A stretch of 64,000 nt of DNA from Leptolyngbya sp. NIES-3755 (GCA_001548435.1 AP017308.1:4411030-4475029); one strand, 5' to 3'; shown: positions 1 to 9,461, counted from the first letter of the stretch. Made by a program: numbers and translations. The notes: generated by a model not told the origin, from the letters alone.

Positions 1-560
1 TCATTTCCAGCGATCGCTTGCTCAGTTCCCTTCGGACAAAATCCAGATTGCTCAAACTGAACCCGATTTTGAGGTAGAAAACAAACGGTTGACCAACCTG
101 CTTGTGCGGGAGAATAATTGTTGCCGTTTGAGGTGACTTGTCCCAAATTATTCACCGACTGTCCAACCTTCGGGTAAAAATCCCAGGGAGTCTCTTCACG
201 AAACGGCTCAAAGAAATTCGCATTAATTCCTACTTGAAGATAGAACTCGTCTACAAATTCGGTCACGGTTCGCGCTTGAGTTTCAGACCGATTGGGTGGA
301 ATCGCTTGGATTCCTGGAGTGACAAAGGGACGAATGCCTGGAGTTGTGAGATCGATCGCGATTTGATGCACCATCACTGGGCGCGGATCGGATAGAGCGC
401 GTCTTTCGTAAGTGATCCCTGGAAAGAGCGATCGCGTTTCATCGCTTCGAGGAGGTCGTGAAAATTGTGCCCGACTGTAGAGCGCGATCGGAATAATGAG
501 CAAAATCAGCACAAACAGACTCACGATTTTTCTAAAATTTGCTCGATCGCGTTGCAACAT
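1..560 (-). CDS. Phosphodiester glycosidase (NAGPA-domain) family protein, 3' end outside window
   Basis: The gene reads leftward and runs off the window edge; 186 codons are visible. Residues 12-28 form one hydrophobic segment that is a membrane anchor or uncleaved signal, so the rest is probably periplasmic or extracellular. The segment from about residue 58 fits the start of the phosphodiester glycosidase (NAGPA, PF09992) fold seen in proteins labelled exopolysaccharide biosynthesis; the motif GINANFF (111-117) resembles the family's conserved GxNxxFF region. The likely role is hydrolysis or modification of a sugar-phosphodiester in envelope glycan, which is inference. The start ATG lies 38 bases from a divergent ATG, so both genes share a tiny intergenic region. 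The catalytic C-terminal part cannot be seen. Confidence 0.75.
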   Translation of the reverse strand, partial: MLQRDRANFRKIVSLFVLILLIIPIALYSRAQFSRPPRSDETRSLFPGITYERRALSDPRPVMVHQIAIDLTTPGIRPFVTPGIQAIPPNRSETQARTVTEFVDEFYLQVGINANFFEPFREETPWDFYPKVGQSVNNLGQVTSNGNNYSPAQAGWSTVCFLPQNRVQFEQSGFCPKGTEQAIAGN

Positions 561-598
561 AGCTATAAATTAAATGTGCGCGACAGTCTTCCTCAACT
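561..598. promoter_or_regulatory. Very short divergent intergenic region
   Basis: Only 38 bases separate two divergent ATG codons. The stretch is AT-rich at its left end (TATAAATTAAAT) and could hold a -10 element for the plus-strand gene. Neither start has a convincing Shine-Dalgarno sequence, so leaderless transcripts or slightly later starts are possible. No operator is recognisable. Confidence 0.25.
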
Positions 599-1510
599 AT
601 GACCCATTTTATTAATCGTGATTTGCGGAATCGATCGTTTCGGAAAAAGAATTTTGCGTTGACGAATTTTCGGGGGGCTGATATCCGAGGCTGCGATTTT
701 TCTGGGGCGATTCTGAGCGGTTCTGATTTTGCCAATGTGAAAGCGGGATTGTCGTTGCGGCAAAGAATTTATTTAGGATTATTGGTATTTGCGATCGTGC
801 TGTTTGCAGGCGATGTAATGTCACGATTATTTTTTAATACGATCGGACAATCACCCTTAGATTTCACAACGCCTCATGTTCCGTTATTTTATGGAATTGT
901 GAATTTGGCGGGAATCACTTCTGCGATCGCGGCACTGACATTAAAGACAAAGCTTGGAAGAATTTCAACGATCGTGACGGGCGCATTAGTCGGAGCAATT
1001 TTGGCGTTCGGTGTCGCGTTCTTTTATCCAGGATTGCTGTCACATTGGATTTTTCCACCGAACAAACCGATCTTTAGTACTCAAGAATGGTTGCATGGAA
1101 TCTTATCGTTTCTCGATGAGCAGAATACGACGATCGCAATTTACAGCGCTCCAGTCGGCGTAGGAATCATGCTGCTGTTTGCAAAATTTCGTCGTAGAAC
1201 GAGCTTTAAAGTAACGGTTAGCGTTTTAGGAACGATTGCAAGTTATGTGGCGACTTTTTTCTGGAGTACGATCGCGAATGCGTTTTTTGGCAATCAAAAT
1301 TCTACATTCGGCATTGTCTTCAGCATTGTGACGCTCATTTATTTAGCGTTGACTTTCATATCTGTGAATCGAATCGTCTATGAATTGCAAAATGCGATCG
1401 GGACTTCATTTCGGGGTGCAGAATTAACCCATGCCCGATTCGAGTATGCAGACTTACGCAATACGGACTTTTCTCAAGCGATCGGATTTTCACCGTATGA
1501 GATAAAGTAG
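599..1510 (+). CDS. Pentapeptide-repeat integral membrane protein
   Basis: The 303-residue protein has A(D/N)LXX-type pentapeptide repeats at both ends (about residues 22-47, for example FRGADIRGCDFSGA, and about 268-300, for example FRGAELTHARFEYADL). Between them lie about six hydrophobic segments (roughly 55-75, 95-115, 119-142, 183-198, 207-230, 238-256). Pentapeptide repeats fold as a right-handed quadrilateral beta helix, and fusion to a membrane domain is common in cyanobacteria, but no biochemical role is established for this arrangement. The repeats probably face the cytoplasm. It is followed after 22 bases by a small membrane protein gene and could be co-transcribed with it. Confidence 0.8.
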   Translation: MTHFINRDLRNRSFRKKNFALTNFRGADIRGCDFSGAILSGSDFANVKAGLSLRQRIYLGLLVFAIVLFAGDVMSRLFFNTIGQSPLDFTTPHVPLFYGIVNLAGITSAIAALTLKTKLGRISTIVTGALVGAILAFGVAFFYPGLLSHWIFPPNKPIFSTQEWLHGILSFLDEQNTTIAIYSAPVGVGIMLLFAKFRRRTSFKVTVSVLGTIASYVATFFWSTIANAFFGNQNSTFGIVFSIVTLIYLALTFISVNRIVYELQNAIGTSFRGAELTHARFEYADLRNTDFSQAIGFSPYEIK

Positions 1511-1532
1511 GAAAACTCAATTTTCATTTTGA

Positions 1533-1820
1533 ATGATGGAACTTTTACTTTTAGCGGGCGCAGTGATTATCACGGGTGCGGTCTTTTTCTGGCTTGTTCG
1601 AGTCATCAAAGCCACTTTGAAAACAGCACTTCTGATTGCAGCGATCATATTTGGACTGCAATTTTTTGGGATTGGACGCGATCGCATTTTCGCCCAGATT
1701 CAACAGATTGTGAATTACTTCTGGCGCTTAATTCCTGGACAGCAATCTTTTAATCCTGATGCCGTAATGCACCAAGTCACACAAATTGTATCCTTGGTGC
1801 TGGAACGGTTTTCGAGCTAG
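1533..1820 (+). CDS. Small two-segment membrane protein, unknown function
   Basis: A 95-residue protein that I do not recognise. It starts at a double ATG and has two hydrophobic stretches, about residues 3-24 and 28-47, then an amphipathic C-terminal half with little charge. It follows the pentapeptide-repeat gene closely on the same strand, which suggests a shared transcript. Its stop codon overlaps the end of the convergent ABC permease gene by four bases, so the two messages would share a short antisense 3' end. Open frame, hydrophobic pattern and position support it as real; no function can be assigned. Confidence 0.6.
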   Translation: MMELLLLAGAVIITGAVFFWLVRVIKATLKTALLIAAIIFGLQFFGIGRDRIFAQIQQIVNYFWRLIPGQQSFNPDAVMHQVTQIVSLVLERFSS

Positions 1821-2590
1821 TATCCGCCTAACTTGCCGCGTCGCTTCGTTTCCCGTTCTGACCAGCGAAATAGAACCATCCCGATCGAGAAATAAACAAT
1901 TCCATTCAAAAACGCCGCTCCCAAAGCGACCCAATCCAATCCCGACTGCCGCGCCATCAAGTCCCGCATCACGCCCGCGCCCGTCGTCATTGGAATCAAA
2001 TATCCTAAGTATCGCTGTAAGCCTGTCCAAGTCTCAGTTGGAATCGTCAATATAAACAGAAATGAGAAGTTCAGAATTCCGGCAAGTTGTTGAACGGTTT
2101 TGAAAATCAGTGTCAGACTCCCGATCGCGAATGCAAGCCCATACGCACCGAGAATTACAGTAATCAACGGCAGGATCAACGCTGGAGAAAACGCAAGCCA
2201 TCTTCCAGTGATTGCCATGATGAATATCAGTACAAATCCAATGACAACAAGTTGAAAAACAAGATCAGAAACCGCTCTCATCAGTAAAGTTTTTCTGACG
2301 TTGAACGGGGAGATGAATAATTGCTCTAACGTTCCGACTTGTGCTTCTCGCTGCAAAGTTGCATTCACGCCATTCATGATAAAGATGATCAGCGACCATA
2401 GAATATATCCGACAATCACAGCATCTAAGCGATCGCCAAATCGAACAGTCCCTCCAGCAATATATCCAACGCTCAGGAACAGTCCGTAAAACGTCACGGT
2501 CAAGGCAATCACACCGCCAAAAATCTCGTGTGCGTAACGCTTATATTGAATCCAACTCCATTTAAGCTGTGCGACAAATAACTCAAACAT
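1817..2590 (-). CDS. ABC-2 type transporter permease
   Basis: A 257-residue membrane protein with about six hydrophobic segments and the layout of ABC-2 exporters: a cytoplasmic N-terminal helix (FVAQLKWSWIQYKRY), then TM1 at about 22-46 and a later run of four segments ending near residue 245. It would form the channel half of an exporter with the ATPase encoded immediately upstream; the ATPase stop TAA is followed directly by this ATG, so the two are translationally coupled. The substrate is not evident; relatives export drugs, lipids or glycans. The gene ends against a convergent small ORF. Confidence 0.85.
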   Translation of the reverse strand: MFELFVAQLKWSWIQYKRYAHEIFGGVIALTVTFYGLFLSVGYIAGGTVRFGDRLDAVIVGYILWSLIIFIMNGVNATLQREAQVGTLEQLFISPFNVRKTLLMRAVSDLVFQLVVIGFVLIFIMAITGRWLAFSPALILPLITVILGAYGLAFAIGSLTLIFKTVQQLAGILNFSFLFILTIPTETWTGLQRYLGYLIPMTTGAGVMRDLMARQSGLDWVALGAAFLNGIVYFSIGMVLFRWSERETKRRGKLGGY

Positions 2591-3502
2591 TTATTGCTTC
2601 ACCAATTTCAAGAACACATCGACTAAATTCGCTTGATCTTTCTCAACTCGAATAATAGATAAAGGCTTCAAAATCTCTAACGCCTGATACAGCCATTCTG
2701 TTTGGCGAATATAAACCGTTTTGCCTTCGATCACGGCATCGATCGAGCTTAATTTACTGATGCGATCGCGATCCAATTCCTGCTCTAGTTCAATCCGATA
2801 CGAATCCCCAGAAAATTGCTGAATCAACGTCTCGGTTCTTTCCTGAGCAACGATTTCACCTTGTCGAATAATGGCAACTCGATCGGACAATTCTTCAGCA
2901 ATATCTAACTGGTGTGTCGTTAATAAAATCGCCCGTCCTTCCGCCGCAATCTCTCGCACTAATCGTTTCACCGTTTGAGTCGCTTCCACATCTAATCCGA
3001 GGGTTGGTTCGTCGAGTAAAAGTAACTGTGGTTCGTGAATCAGTGCAACCGCGATCGCGAGTTTCTGCTGCATTCCACGTGAGAGATTTTGCACGATCGT
3101 AGTTCGCTTCGGCATCAATTCAAATCGCTCTAATAAGCTCTTCGCTCTTTGACGCGCCACATACCCGCTTAATCCCCGCAGCACTCCGAAGTACTCCAGA
3201 TTCTCTTCAGGAGTCAACCGCCAATAAACGTTTCGGTTGCCTTCGAGCACGGCTCCGACCGATTTAAGCGCGATCGAGTGTTGATGCGGATCACGTCCAG
3301 CGATTTTCACCTGTCCTCGATCGGGCAAAATCAATCCCGCAATCATTTTAATCGTGGTCGTTTTCCCGGCTCCATTTGCACCCAAAAACGCCAACACCTC
3401 ACAGCTTTCGATATTAAAAGAAACGTTTCTGACCGCCTCCACGGTTTTTCCGCCGCTTCGATACGTCTTCTGTAACTGTTCAACTTCTAGAACTTGCATC
3501 AA
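2591..3502 (-). CDS. ABC transporter ATP-binding protein (ABC-2 exporter partner)
   Basis: A 303-residue ABC ATPase. Walker A is GANGAGKTT at 41-49, the signature is LSRGM at 140-144 and Walker B is LLLLDEP at 160-166, followed by the switch histidine in TTHQLD. The C-terminal 80 residues form the accessory domain typical of CcmA/DrrA-type exporter ATPases. It should power the permease encoded directly downstream. The start is an ATG pair (MMQVLEV). Upstream is a roughly 190-base region shared with the divergent lyase gene. Substrate unknown. Confidence 0.9.
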   Translation of the reverse strand: MMQVLEVEQLQKTYRSGGKTVEAVRNVSFNIESCEVLAFLGANGAGKTTTIKMIAGLILPDRGQVKIAGRDPHQHSIALKSVGAVLEGNRNVYWRLTPEENLEYFGVLRGLSGYVARQRAKSLLERFELMPKRTTIVQNLSRGMQQKLAIAVALIHEPQLLLLDEPTLGLDVEATQTVKRLVREIAAEGRAILLTTHQLDIAEELSDRVAIIRQGEIVAQERTETLIQQFSGDSYRIELEQELDRDRISKLSSIDAVIEGKTVYIRQTEWLYQALEILKPLSIIRVEKDQANLVDVFLKLVKQ

Positions 3503-3624
3503 CCTTCACACGTTGCGTTTTGTTTCCATGATGACAGACCGACGCTTCTACCTGTGGTCTATTGCTCATCTCCTCATTCCTGAGTATATTAAAATTTGTT
3601 AAATTGATCTTGATTAATTCCTAC

Positions 3625-3642
3625 GGAAGTGGATCAACTTCC
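3625..3642. promoter_or_regulatory. 18-bp imperfect palindrome upstream of the bilin lyase gene
   Basis: GGAAGTGGATCAACTTCC is an inverted repeat with one mismatched pair, about 50 bases before the lyase start and in the divergent intergenic region with the ABC operon. Its length and symmetry suit a dimeric regulator's operator. No regulator can be named from sequence. Confidence 0.3.
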
Positions 3643-3692
3643 AGGTTTGATCGTATAAGTCTCTTAGCTACTATCTCAAAGGAGCGGTGTCT

Positions 3693-4229
3693 GTGACTGT
3701 ATCTATACTTTCCTCTAAAACGGACGACCAGTTGATCGAAGCATTCTTCCAGCAATCCGAAGGGCAATGGCGATCGGAACGTCGATATTACACACTGCCA
3801 GACGGTGAAGCCAAAGAAGTGGTCAGCTTTATTACCATCCGGTTTTTGGAGCAAGGATCGCCTGAGTTGATCGAACTTGCCCGCCTGCATGAACTCGAAA
3901 ATGAAACCGCGATGACCTGCGGTGCAGCCGTGACTTGGGACAGCGAAAACACCGTCTCCGGACGCACAGAATCAAAAGGATCGACGTTATTTGGTGTGAT
4001 TGGCTCTGTGTTGTATCGCGATCGCGGTTTTGCGACCTCTAAACCCATCACCGCAGGCTTCTATTTCAACAATCCGGATACGCTGTGCCTCAGAACTGAG
4101 TACAAAGGTTCAGTGTTTGAAGAAGAACTGAAATTAATCGGCGGTAAATATCGGACCCGTCAAACGATCATCTCCCGTGCTGGCGAACAGCAGATGATCG
4201 GACAATATCTCGAAAAGCGTGTTGGGTAA
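3693..4229 (+). CDS. Phycobiliprotein lyase, CpcS/CpeS family
   Basis: A protein of about 178 residues matching the CpcS/CpeS (T-type beta-barrel) chromophore lyases that attach bilins to cysteine-82-type sites on phycobiliproteins. Recognisable pieces are the N-terminal FFQQSEGQWRSERRYYTL, the middle SFITIRFLE and the C-terminal GGKYRTRQTIISRAGEQ. The clean ribosome site AAAGGAG ends 2 bases before a GTG at 3687 but 8 bases before the in-frame GTG at 3693, so I place the start at 3693. It stands alone, with no phycobilisome structural gene in the window, as is usual for these lyases. A terminator hairpin follows. Which phycobiliprotein is the target cannot be told. Confidence 0.85.
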   Translation: MTVSILSSKTDDQLIEAFFQQSEGQWRSERRYYTLPDGEAKEVVSFITIRFLEQGSPELIELARLHELENETAMTCGAAVTWDSENTVSGRTESKGSTLFGVIGSVLYRDRGFATSKPITAGFYFNNPDTLCLRTEYKGSVFEEELKLIGGKYRTRQTIISRAGEQQMIGQYLEKRVG

Positions 4230-4238
4230 GAGATTTAG

Positions 4239-4269
4239 AAAGGTGGGGAAGGGATTTCTCACCTTTTTT
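4239..4269 (+). terminator. Rho-independent terminator after the lyase gene
   Basis: AAAGGTG pairs with CACCTTT across a 14-base loop that can itself pair further, and six T follow. It lies ten bases past the lyase stop and separates it from the convergent RND operon end. Confidence 0.75.
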
Positions 4270-4273
4270 ATCG

Positions 4274-7200
4274 CTACGAGTGACTGGCGTAAGGTGTGCG
4301 GTTTGCATTCCTTTCTGACAATTTGGATCGCCATGCTTCGAGGTACAAATAGAACACTGGCGTGAGATAGAGCGTTAGAATCTGCGAGAACAACAATCCG
4401 CCGACGATCGCAATTCCCAACGGGCGACGAGATTCTGATCCAGAACCGACTCCTAAAGCGATCGGTAACGTTCCAATCAGGGCTGCCATCGTAGTCATCA
4501 TGATCGGACGGAATCGAACCAGGCAAGCTTCGGAAATGGCATCTAGAGCATTTTTTCCTTCATGTCGCTGACGTTCGATCGCGAAATCGACAAGCATGAT
4601 GCCGTTTTTCTTCACGATGCCGACGAGCAGAATTAAACCAATAAAAGAATAGAGATTGAGTTCGACTTGAAAGATCAACAAGGTGAGCAATGCACCAAAG
4701 CCCGCAGAAGGTAAGCCCGATAGAATTGTCAGCGGATGGATAAAGTCCTCGTAGAGAATGCCGAGAATTAGATAAATAACGACGATCGACACTAACAACA
4801 GCAATCCTAAATCACCAAAAGACTGTTGAAATACCTGAGATGATCCCTGAAAACTAGCGGTCACTGTCGAAGGTAAAACTGCTTTTGCTGCTTGTTTAAT
4901 TGCGTCGGTGGCTTGACTGAGTGAAACACCCGGAACCGTATCAAAAGAGATCGTCGCTGAAGATAGTCCAGATAAATGATTGATTGTTAGAGGACTGACC
5001 GTTTGATTCAATGATGCGATCGCGCTAAGGGGAATTGATTGTCCAGTGTTCGATCTCACATAAAGCATCGACAAAGCACTTGGATCTCGTTGATACTCTG
5101 GCTTTAATTCCATCACCACATAATATTGATTATCTGGTGTGTAGATTGTTGAAATTTGTCCAGAGCCGTAAGCATCACCGAGCGCTTTCTCAACTTGTGA
5201 TGCCGTAACGTTCAGACTTGAAGCTTTATCATGATCGACTTTGACTTCGACTTGCGGCGTACTCAGTTGTAAATCACTATCAACTCCACGTAATCCTTGA
5301 ATCGATCGGACTTTTTCAAGTAGTAGCGGAATGGATTGTCTCAGATCCTCAATGTTCAGGCTTTGCAGTGTGAATTGATAAGTGGAATTCGTTTGCTGAC
5401 CTCCGATCGGGATTGCAGGGGGCGATCGCAGAAATGCTTGGATTCCCGGAACTCGTCGGAGCTTGGGAGTTAGTTCTTGAACGATTTCATCTGCACTCAG
5501 TTTCCGCTCGGATCGAGGTTTTAAGCGAACATTAATCCGTCCCGAATTCGTAGAACCGTTGGGACCGCCTGAGCCAACTGTCGAATTAATCGCTTCAATG
5601 TTCGGGTCTTGTCGCAGAATATCAATCACCGCTTGCTGGTGTCGCAACATATCATCAAAGGAAATATCTTGAGCCGCTTTGGTATTACCCATCAATTGTC
5701 CAGTATCTTCAGTGGGAATAAATCCTTTCGGAACTAGAACAAATAAGTAACCTGTGAGCAGTAATAGAATCACAGAGCCGATCAGGGTCATTCGACGATG
5801 TTGCAGCACTGGATTGAGTGTCGATTGATAGCCTTGTAATAACAGATCAAAGGCGCGTTCAGAAATGCGGTAGAAGCGACTCCGTTGATATGAATGAGAT
5901 GAACTGAGAAATCGACTACATAACATTGGAGTCAGTGTTAACGAGACGAAGCCTGACACCAAAATTGCAATAGAAATCGTAATCGCAAATTCATGAAACA
6001 ATCGACCGATCAAGCCACTCATAAAAATGATCGGGATAAAAACCGCAACTAATGAAAGCGTCATTGAGACGATCGTAAAACTGATTTCTCTCGATCCTTT
6101 CAACGCGGCTTGCATCGGTGATTCACCCAGTTCTTGATGCCGCACAATGTTTTCTAAAACGACGATCGCATCATCTACGACAAATCCAACAGACAGCGTT
6201 AACGCCATCATGGAGATATTATCGAGCGAGAAATTGAGCAGATACATCGCAGCGAATGTTCCTACGATCGCAACAGGCAGAGCCAAACTCGGAATCAATG
6301 TTGCAGTTAAACTACGAAGGAATACGAAGATTACTAAAATGACAAGCGCGATCGAGAGCAGTAAAGTCAACTTCACATCATTGACTGAAGCTCGAATCGA
6401 TTGAGAGCGATCGTAGATAATGCCCATCTCGATCGATTGTGGAATCTGAGCCTTTAATGCAGGCAGTTGTGCTTTGATTGCATCGACAATTTCGACTGTG
6501 TTCGCATCCGGTTGAGGTTGAACAGCAAGTACGATCGCGGGCTGATTCGCGATCGTTTTATCACTATAAAGGTTAGAAATTTTATTGTTCTGAATATCGT
6601 CACTCACTTGAGCAACATCTTGAAGTCGAACCGCTGCTCCATTTTGGTAAGACACAATCAGCGATCGATACTGATCCGCGTTCATCAATTGCCCATTTGC
6701 CTGAATCAGATACCGTTTATCTGCACCGGAAAGGCTACCTGTTGGAAGCTCCACATTCGCGCTCTGTACCGCAGTTCTGACTTGATCCAGTCCAATTCCT
6801 TTCGCAGTAAGAGCTTGTGGATCTAGCTGAATCCGAACGGCGTATTGTTTCTGTCCATAGACTTGAACTTGTGCCACACCATTGATCATTGAGATCGGTT
6901 GTGCGATCGTAATTTCGGCAGCATCATCCACACTCGAAATTGGGAGCGTTTTGGAATAGAGATAGAGATAAAGAATGGGCGCAACCGACGGATTGACTTT
7001 CCGGTAGGATGGCGGTTTTGGCATTCCCGGTGGAAGTTGAGACGCGATCGCAGAAATTGCAGACTGAACATCTTTCGCAGCATCATCGACACGTCGATCG
7101 AAGTCAAACTGAAGTGAAATATTCGTACTTCCAGTTGAACTACTAGAGTTAAAAGAATTTAGCCCTGAAATCTCAGTAAATTGTCGTTCTAACGGGGCTG

Positions 7201-7390
7201 CGACTGCGGATGCCATTGTTTCAGGAGTGCCACCCGGAAGACTTGCAGACACACTGATAAACGGATAATCCACGTGCGGCAGGGCACTAATCGGTAAGAG
7301 AACATAGCTCATCAAGCCGAAGATCACAATTCCCAGCATCACGAGCGTGGTCATAACTGGACGACGAATAAAGATTTCTGAAACATTCAT
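4274..7390 (-). CDS. RND multidrug efflux pump permease (MdtB/MdtC-like), pump 1
   Basis: At 1038 residues this has the full length of hydrophobe/amphiphile efflux RND pumps. The N-terminus IFIRRPVMTTLVMLGIVIFG is TM1; the porter region carries the family phrases PGGTPETMA and APLERQF; TM4 carries the proton-relay pair in GFVVDDAIVVLEN; TM10-12 near the end include GIVKKNGIMLVDFA. It should use the proton gradient to expel drugs or envelope-toxic compounds through a TolC-like channel that is not encoded here. It is the last gene of a minus-strand operon with an adaptor, a second RND pump and a ClC channel. Paired pumps with one adaptor recall MdtA-MdtBC. The insertion element in the upstream pump gene may reduce its expression. 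Confidence 0.93.
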   Translation of the reverse strand: MNVSEIFIRRPVMTTLVMLGIVIFGLMSYVLLPISALPHVDYPFISVSASLPGGTPETMASAVAAPLERQFTEISGLNSFNSSSSTGSTNISLQFDFDRRVDDAAKDVQSAISAIASQLPPGMPKPPSYRKVNPSVAPILYLYLYSKTLPISSVDDAAEITIAQPISMINGVAQVQVYGQKQYAVRIQLDPQALTAKGIGLDQVRTAVQSANVELPTGSLSGADKRYLIQANGQLMNADQYRSLIVSYQNGAAVRLQDVAQVSDDIQNNKISNLYSDKTIANQPAIVLAVQPQPDANTVEIVDAIKAQLPALKAQIPQSIEMGIIYDRSQSIRASVNDVKLTLLLSIALVILVIFVFLRSLTATLIPSLALPVAIVGTFAAMYLLNFSLDNISMMALTLSVGFVVDDAIVVLENIVRHQELGESPMQAALKGSREISFTIVSMTLSLVAVFIPIIFMSGLIGRLFHEFAITISIAILVSGFVSLTLTPMLCSRFLSSSHSYQRSRFYRISERAFDLLLQGYQSTLNPVLQHRRMTLIGSVILLLLTGYLFVLVPKGFIPTEDTGQLMGNTKAAQDISFDDMLRHQQAVIDILRQDPNIEAINSTVGSGGPNGSTNSGRINVRLKPRSERKLSADEIVQELTPKLRRVPGIQAFLRSPPAIPIGGQQTNSTYQFTLQSLNIEDLRQSIPLLLEKVRSIQGLRGVDSDLQLSTPQVEVKVDHDKASSLNVTASQVEKALGDAYGSGQISTIYTPDNQYYVVMELKPEYQRDPSALSMLYVRSNTGQSIPLSAIASLNQTVSPLTINHLSGLSSATISFDTVPGVSLSQATDAIKQAAKAVLPSTVTASFQGSSQVFQQSFGDLGLLLLVSIVVIYLILGILYEDFIHPLTILSGLPSAGFGALLTLLIFQVELNLYSFIGLILLVGIVKKNGIMLVDFAIERQRHEGKNALDAISEACLVRFRPIMMTTMAALIGTLPIALGVGSGSESRRPLGIAIVGGLLFSQILTLYLTPVFYLYLEAWRSKLSERNANRTPYASHS

Positions 7391-7402
7391 AATTTCGTGC
7401 GC

Positions 7403-8665
7403 CTATTCGTGTACAAGAGTATTCAGCGATCGCAGTTGAGCTTTGATCAGAGGCATCTTCGGAGAGAGAAAGAATCCGACTAAGCTGGCGAACAATATCG
7501 GAGTAAACGGCGAAAATCCGGTGAGCTTGGTGAGCAATAATGTAGTGCTAATCGGAGTCCGAGTTACCGCTGCATTTAACGAAGCCATCACGGTAATCAT
7601 TGCTAACTCCGAATTAGTACCAGGAACGATTTGAGCGATCGCTTGTCCCAAACATGCCCCAGTGAAAAACAGCGGAATAATAAATCCACCGCGCCAAGCT
7701 CCATTAACGGTTATTGAAATCGCGACCATTTTCGCAGCGGCTAACCCAAATAGCGCGATCGCACTCATCTGGGTCTCTACGATTTCATTGAGTTGTTCAT
7801 GCCCAAAATACCGAGTTAACGGAAATAACAAGGCTATGCTTCCAAGAAACAATCCAGCGATCGTGGTTCGGACATAGATCGGTTGATGAATTCGCTCAAA
7901 CACTTGAGCAGAGAGTTTGAAAATTGAAATGAACACCCAAGCCGCGATCGCGCCGATGATTCCATAGCCACTGGCAAGTAAAAAGTCATTGACATTGCTC
8001 AAGTGATACTGGGGAAACTCCCAAGTCGGACCGATGCCCATATGAGTGATGACCACGAACACAACATAGCTCGAACAGCTTGAGACGATCGCAGGCAAGA
8101 TCGCTTCGTAGTATTCCACGACATTTTGGTGATGCAGAATTTCCAGGGCGAAAAATGCTCCGCCTAACGGTGCACCAAACAAAGCAGTGAACCCGGCTGC
8201 CATGCCTGCTAAACTTAGCGATCGCACATTTTCCCCGGTTAGGTGTAGTCGATCGGCAAGCCAAGTTCCCAACGATCCGGTCACTTGCACCATTGGCGCT
8301 TCCGGTCCTAAACTGCCTCCTGCCGAAATGCTCGCTAGTGAACTAAGAATCATCGCAGGATTTTTTCGCGCTTCGATCCGTCCACCAGACGAATGAATGT
8401 TATCCACAATAAAACTGATTTCGCCCGGATTGCCAAGTTGATGAATGATCAAACCAATGACCAAACCTGCGATCGACATCACCCCTAACACTGTGATGCC
8501 TTGAAACGATTGGAGAGTATGCATCAGCCAATCGAGGACGCTCCAATACAATCCCGCGAACAATCCGCACACGGCTCCCAGTCCAATCCAGCAGATGATC
8601 CAAGGGGTTGCAGTGAAATTCTGGTTGAACCAATGCAACAATCGATTTTGAGACGGTGTAGACAT
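7403..8665 (-). CDS. ClC-family chloride channel/transporter
   Basis: A 420-residue polytopic protein of the ClC fold. The glutamate-gate loop appears as GPEAP (120-124, family form GREGP), keeping the gating Glu122. The GxFxP anion loop appears as GGFIIP (326-331). The helix carrying the proton-transfer glutamate in E. coli ClC reads FFALEILHH (171-179), and the position I align with the internal proton glutamate (E203) is isoleucine, so it may be a passive channel rather than a Cl-/H+ exchanger. A canonical GSGIP loop is not visible near residue 85. It sits 6 bases after RND pump 2 and 12 bases before RND pump 1, all on one strand, so it belongs to the efflux operon. Confidence 0.88.
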   Translation of the reverse strand: MSTPSQNRLLHWFNQNFTATPWIICWIGLGAVCGLFAGLYWSVLDWLMHTLQSFQGITVLGVMSIAGLVIGLIIHQLGNPGEISFIVDNIHSSGGRIEARKNPAMILSSLASISAGGSLGPEAPMVQVTGSLGTWLADRLHLTGENVRSLSLAGMAAGFTALFGAPLGGAFFALEILHHQNVVEYYEAILPAIVSSCSSYVVFVVITHMGIGPTWEFPQYHLSNVNDFLLASGYGIIGAIAAWVFISIFKLSAQVFERIHQPIYVRTTIAGLFLGSIALLFPLTRYFGHEQLNEIVETQMSAIALFGLAAAKMVAISITVNGAWRGGFIIPLFFTGACLGQAIAQIVPGTNSELAMITVMASLNAAVTRTPISTTLLLTKLTGFSPFTPILFASLVGFFLSPKMPLIKAQLRSLNTLVHE

Positions 8666-9461
8666 AGGTTGTTAAGGCTGTGGGTTTGTGCGTTGTGGTC
8701 CGATCGACATAAATCGAGCAAATCGAGTGTGTATTAATTTTTTACGCCATGCCTCCATATAGATGTAGAACACTGGAGTTAGATACAGCGTCAGGATTTG
8801 CGAGAAGATTAACCCACCCACGACAGCAATTCCCAAAGGACGGCGCGATTCGGAACCTGCACCAAAGCCGATCGCGATCGGTAACGTTCCCATCAAGGCT
8901 GCCATCGTGGTCATCATAATTGGACGAAATCGCACGAGGCAGGCTTGGTATATTGCTTCAGAGGGCTTCTTCTCTTCGTCTCGTTGTGCTTCGATCGCAA
9001 AGTCCACCATCATGATGCCGTTCTTTTTGACAATGCCCACTAGAAGCATAATGCCAATGAAGGAATACACATTGAGTTCGATATGAAAGAACATCAAAGT
9101 TAGCAAAGCTCCAAATCCAGCACTGGGAAGACCTGAGAGAATTGTGATTGGGTGAATAAAGTCTTCGTAGAGAATTCCTAGAATCAGATAAATCACCAAA
9201 ATCGCAATCAGCAGCAAGATCAGTAGACTAGGAATCGAGCTTTGGAATACTTGGCTCGCTCCTTGAAAACTGGTCGTGATGTTGTTGGGAATAGTGCTAT
9301 TGACTAAACTATCGATCGCATTCGTCGCCTCGCTCAAAGCCACACTAGGAGCCAAATTAAACGAAATCGTTGCTGCATTCATTCGTCCGACATGATTGAC
9401 CATGAGCGGCGCGGTTCCAGGTGCGATCGTAGCAAAGGTACTCAAAGGAACCACTGTTAAA

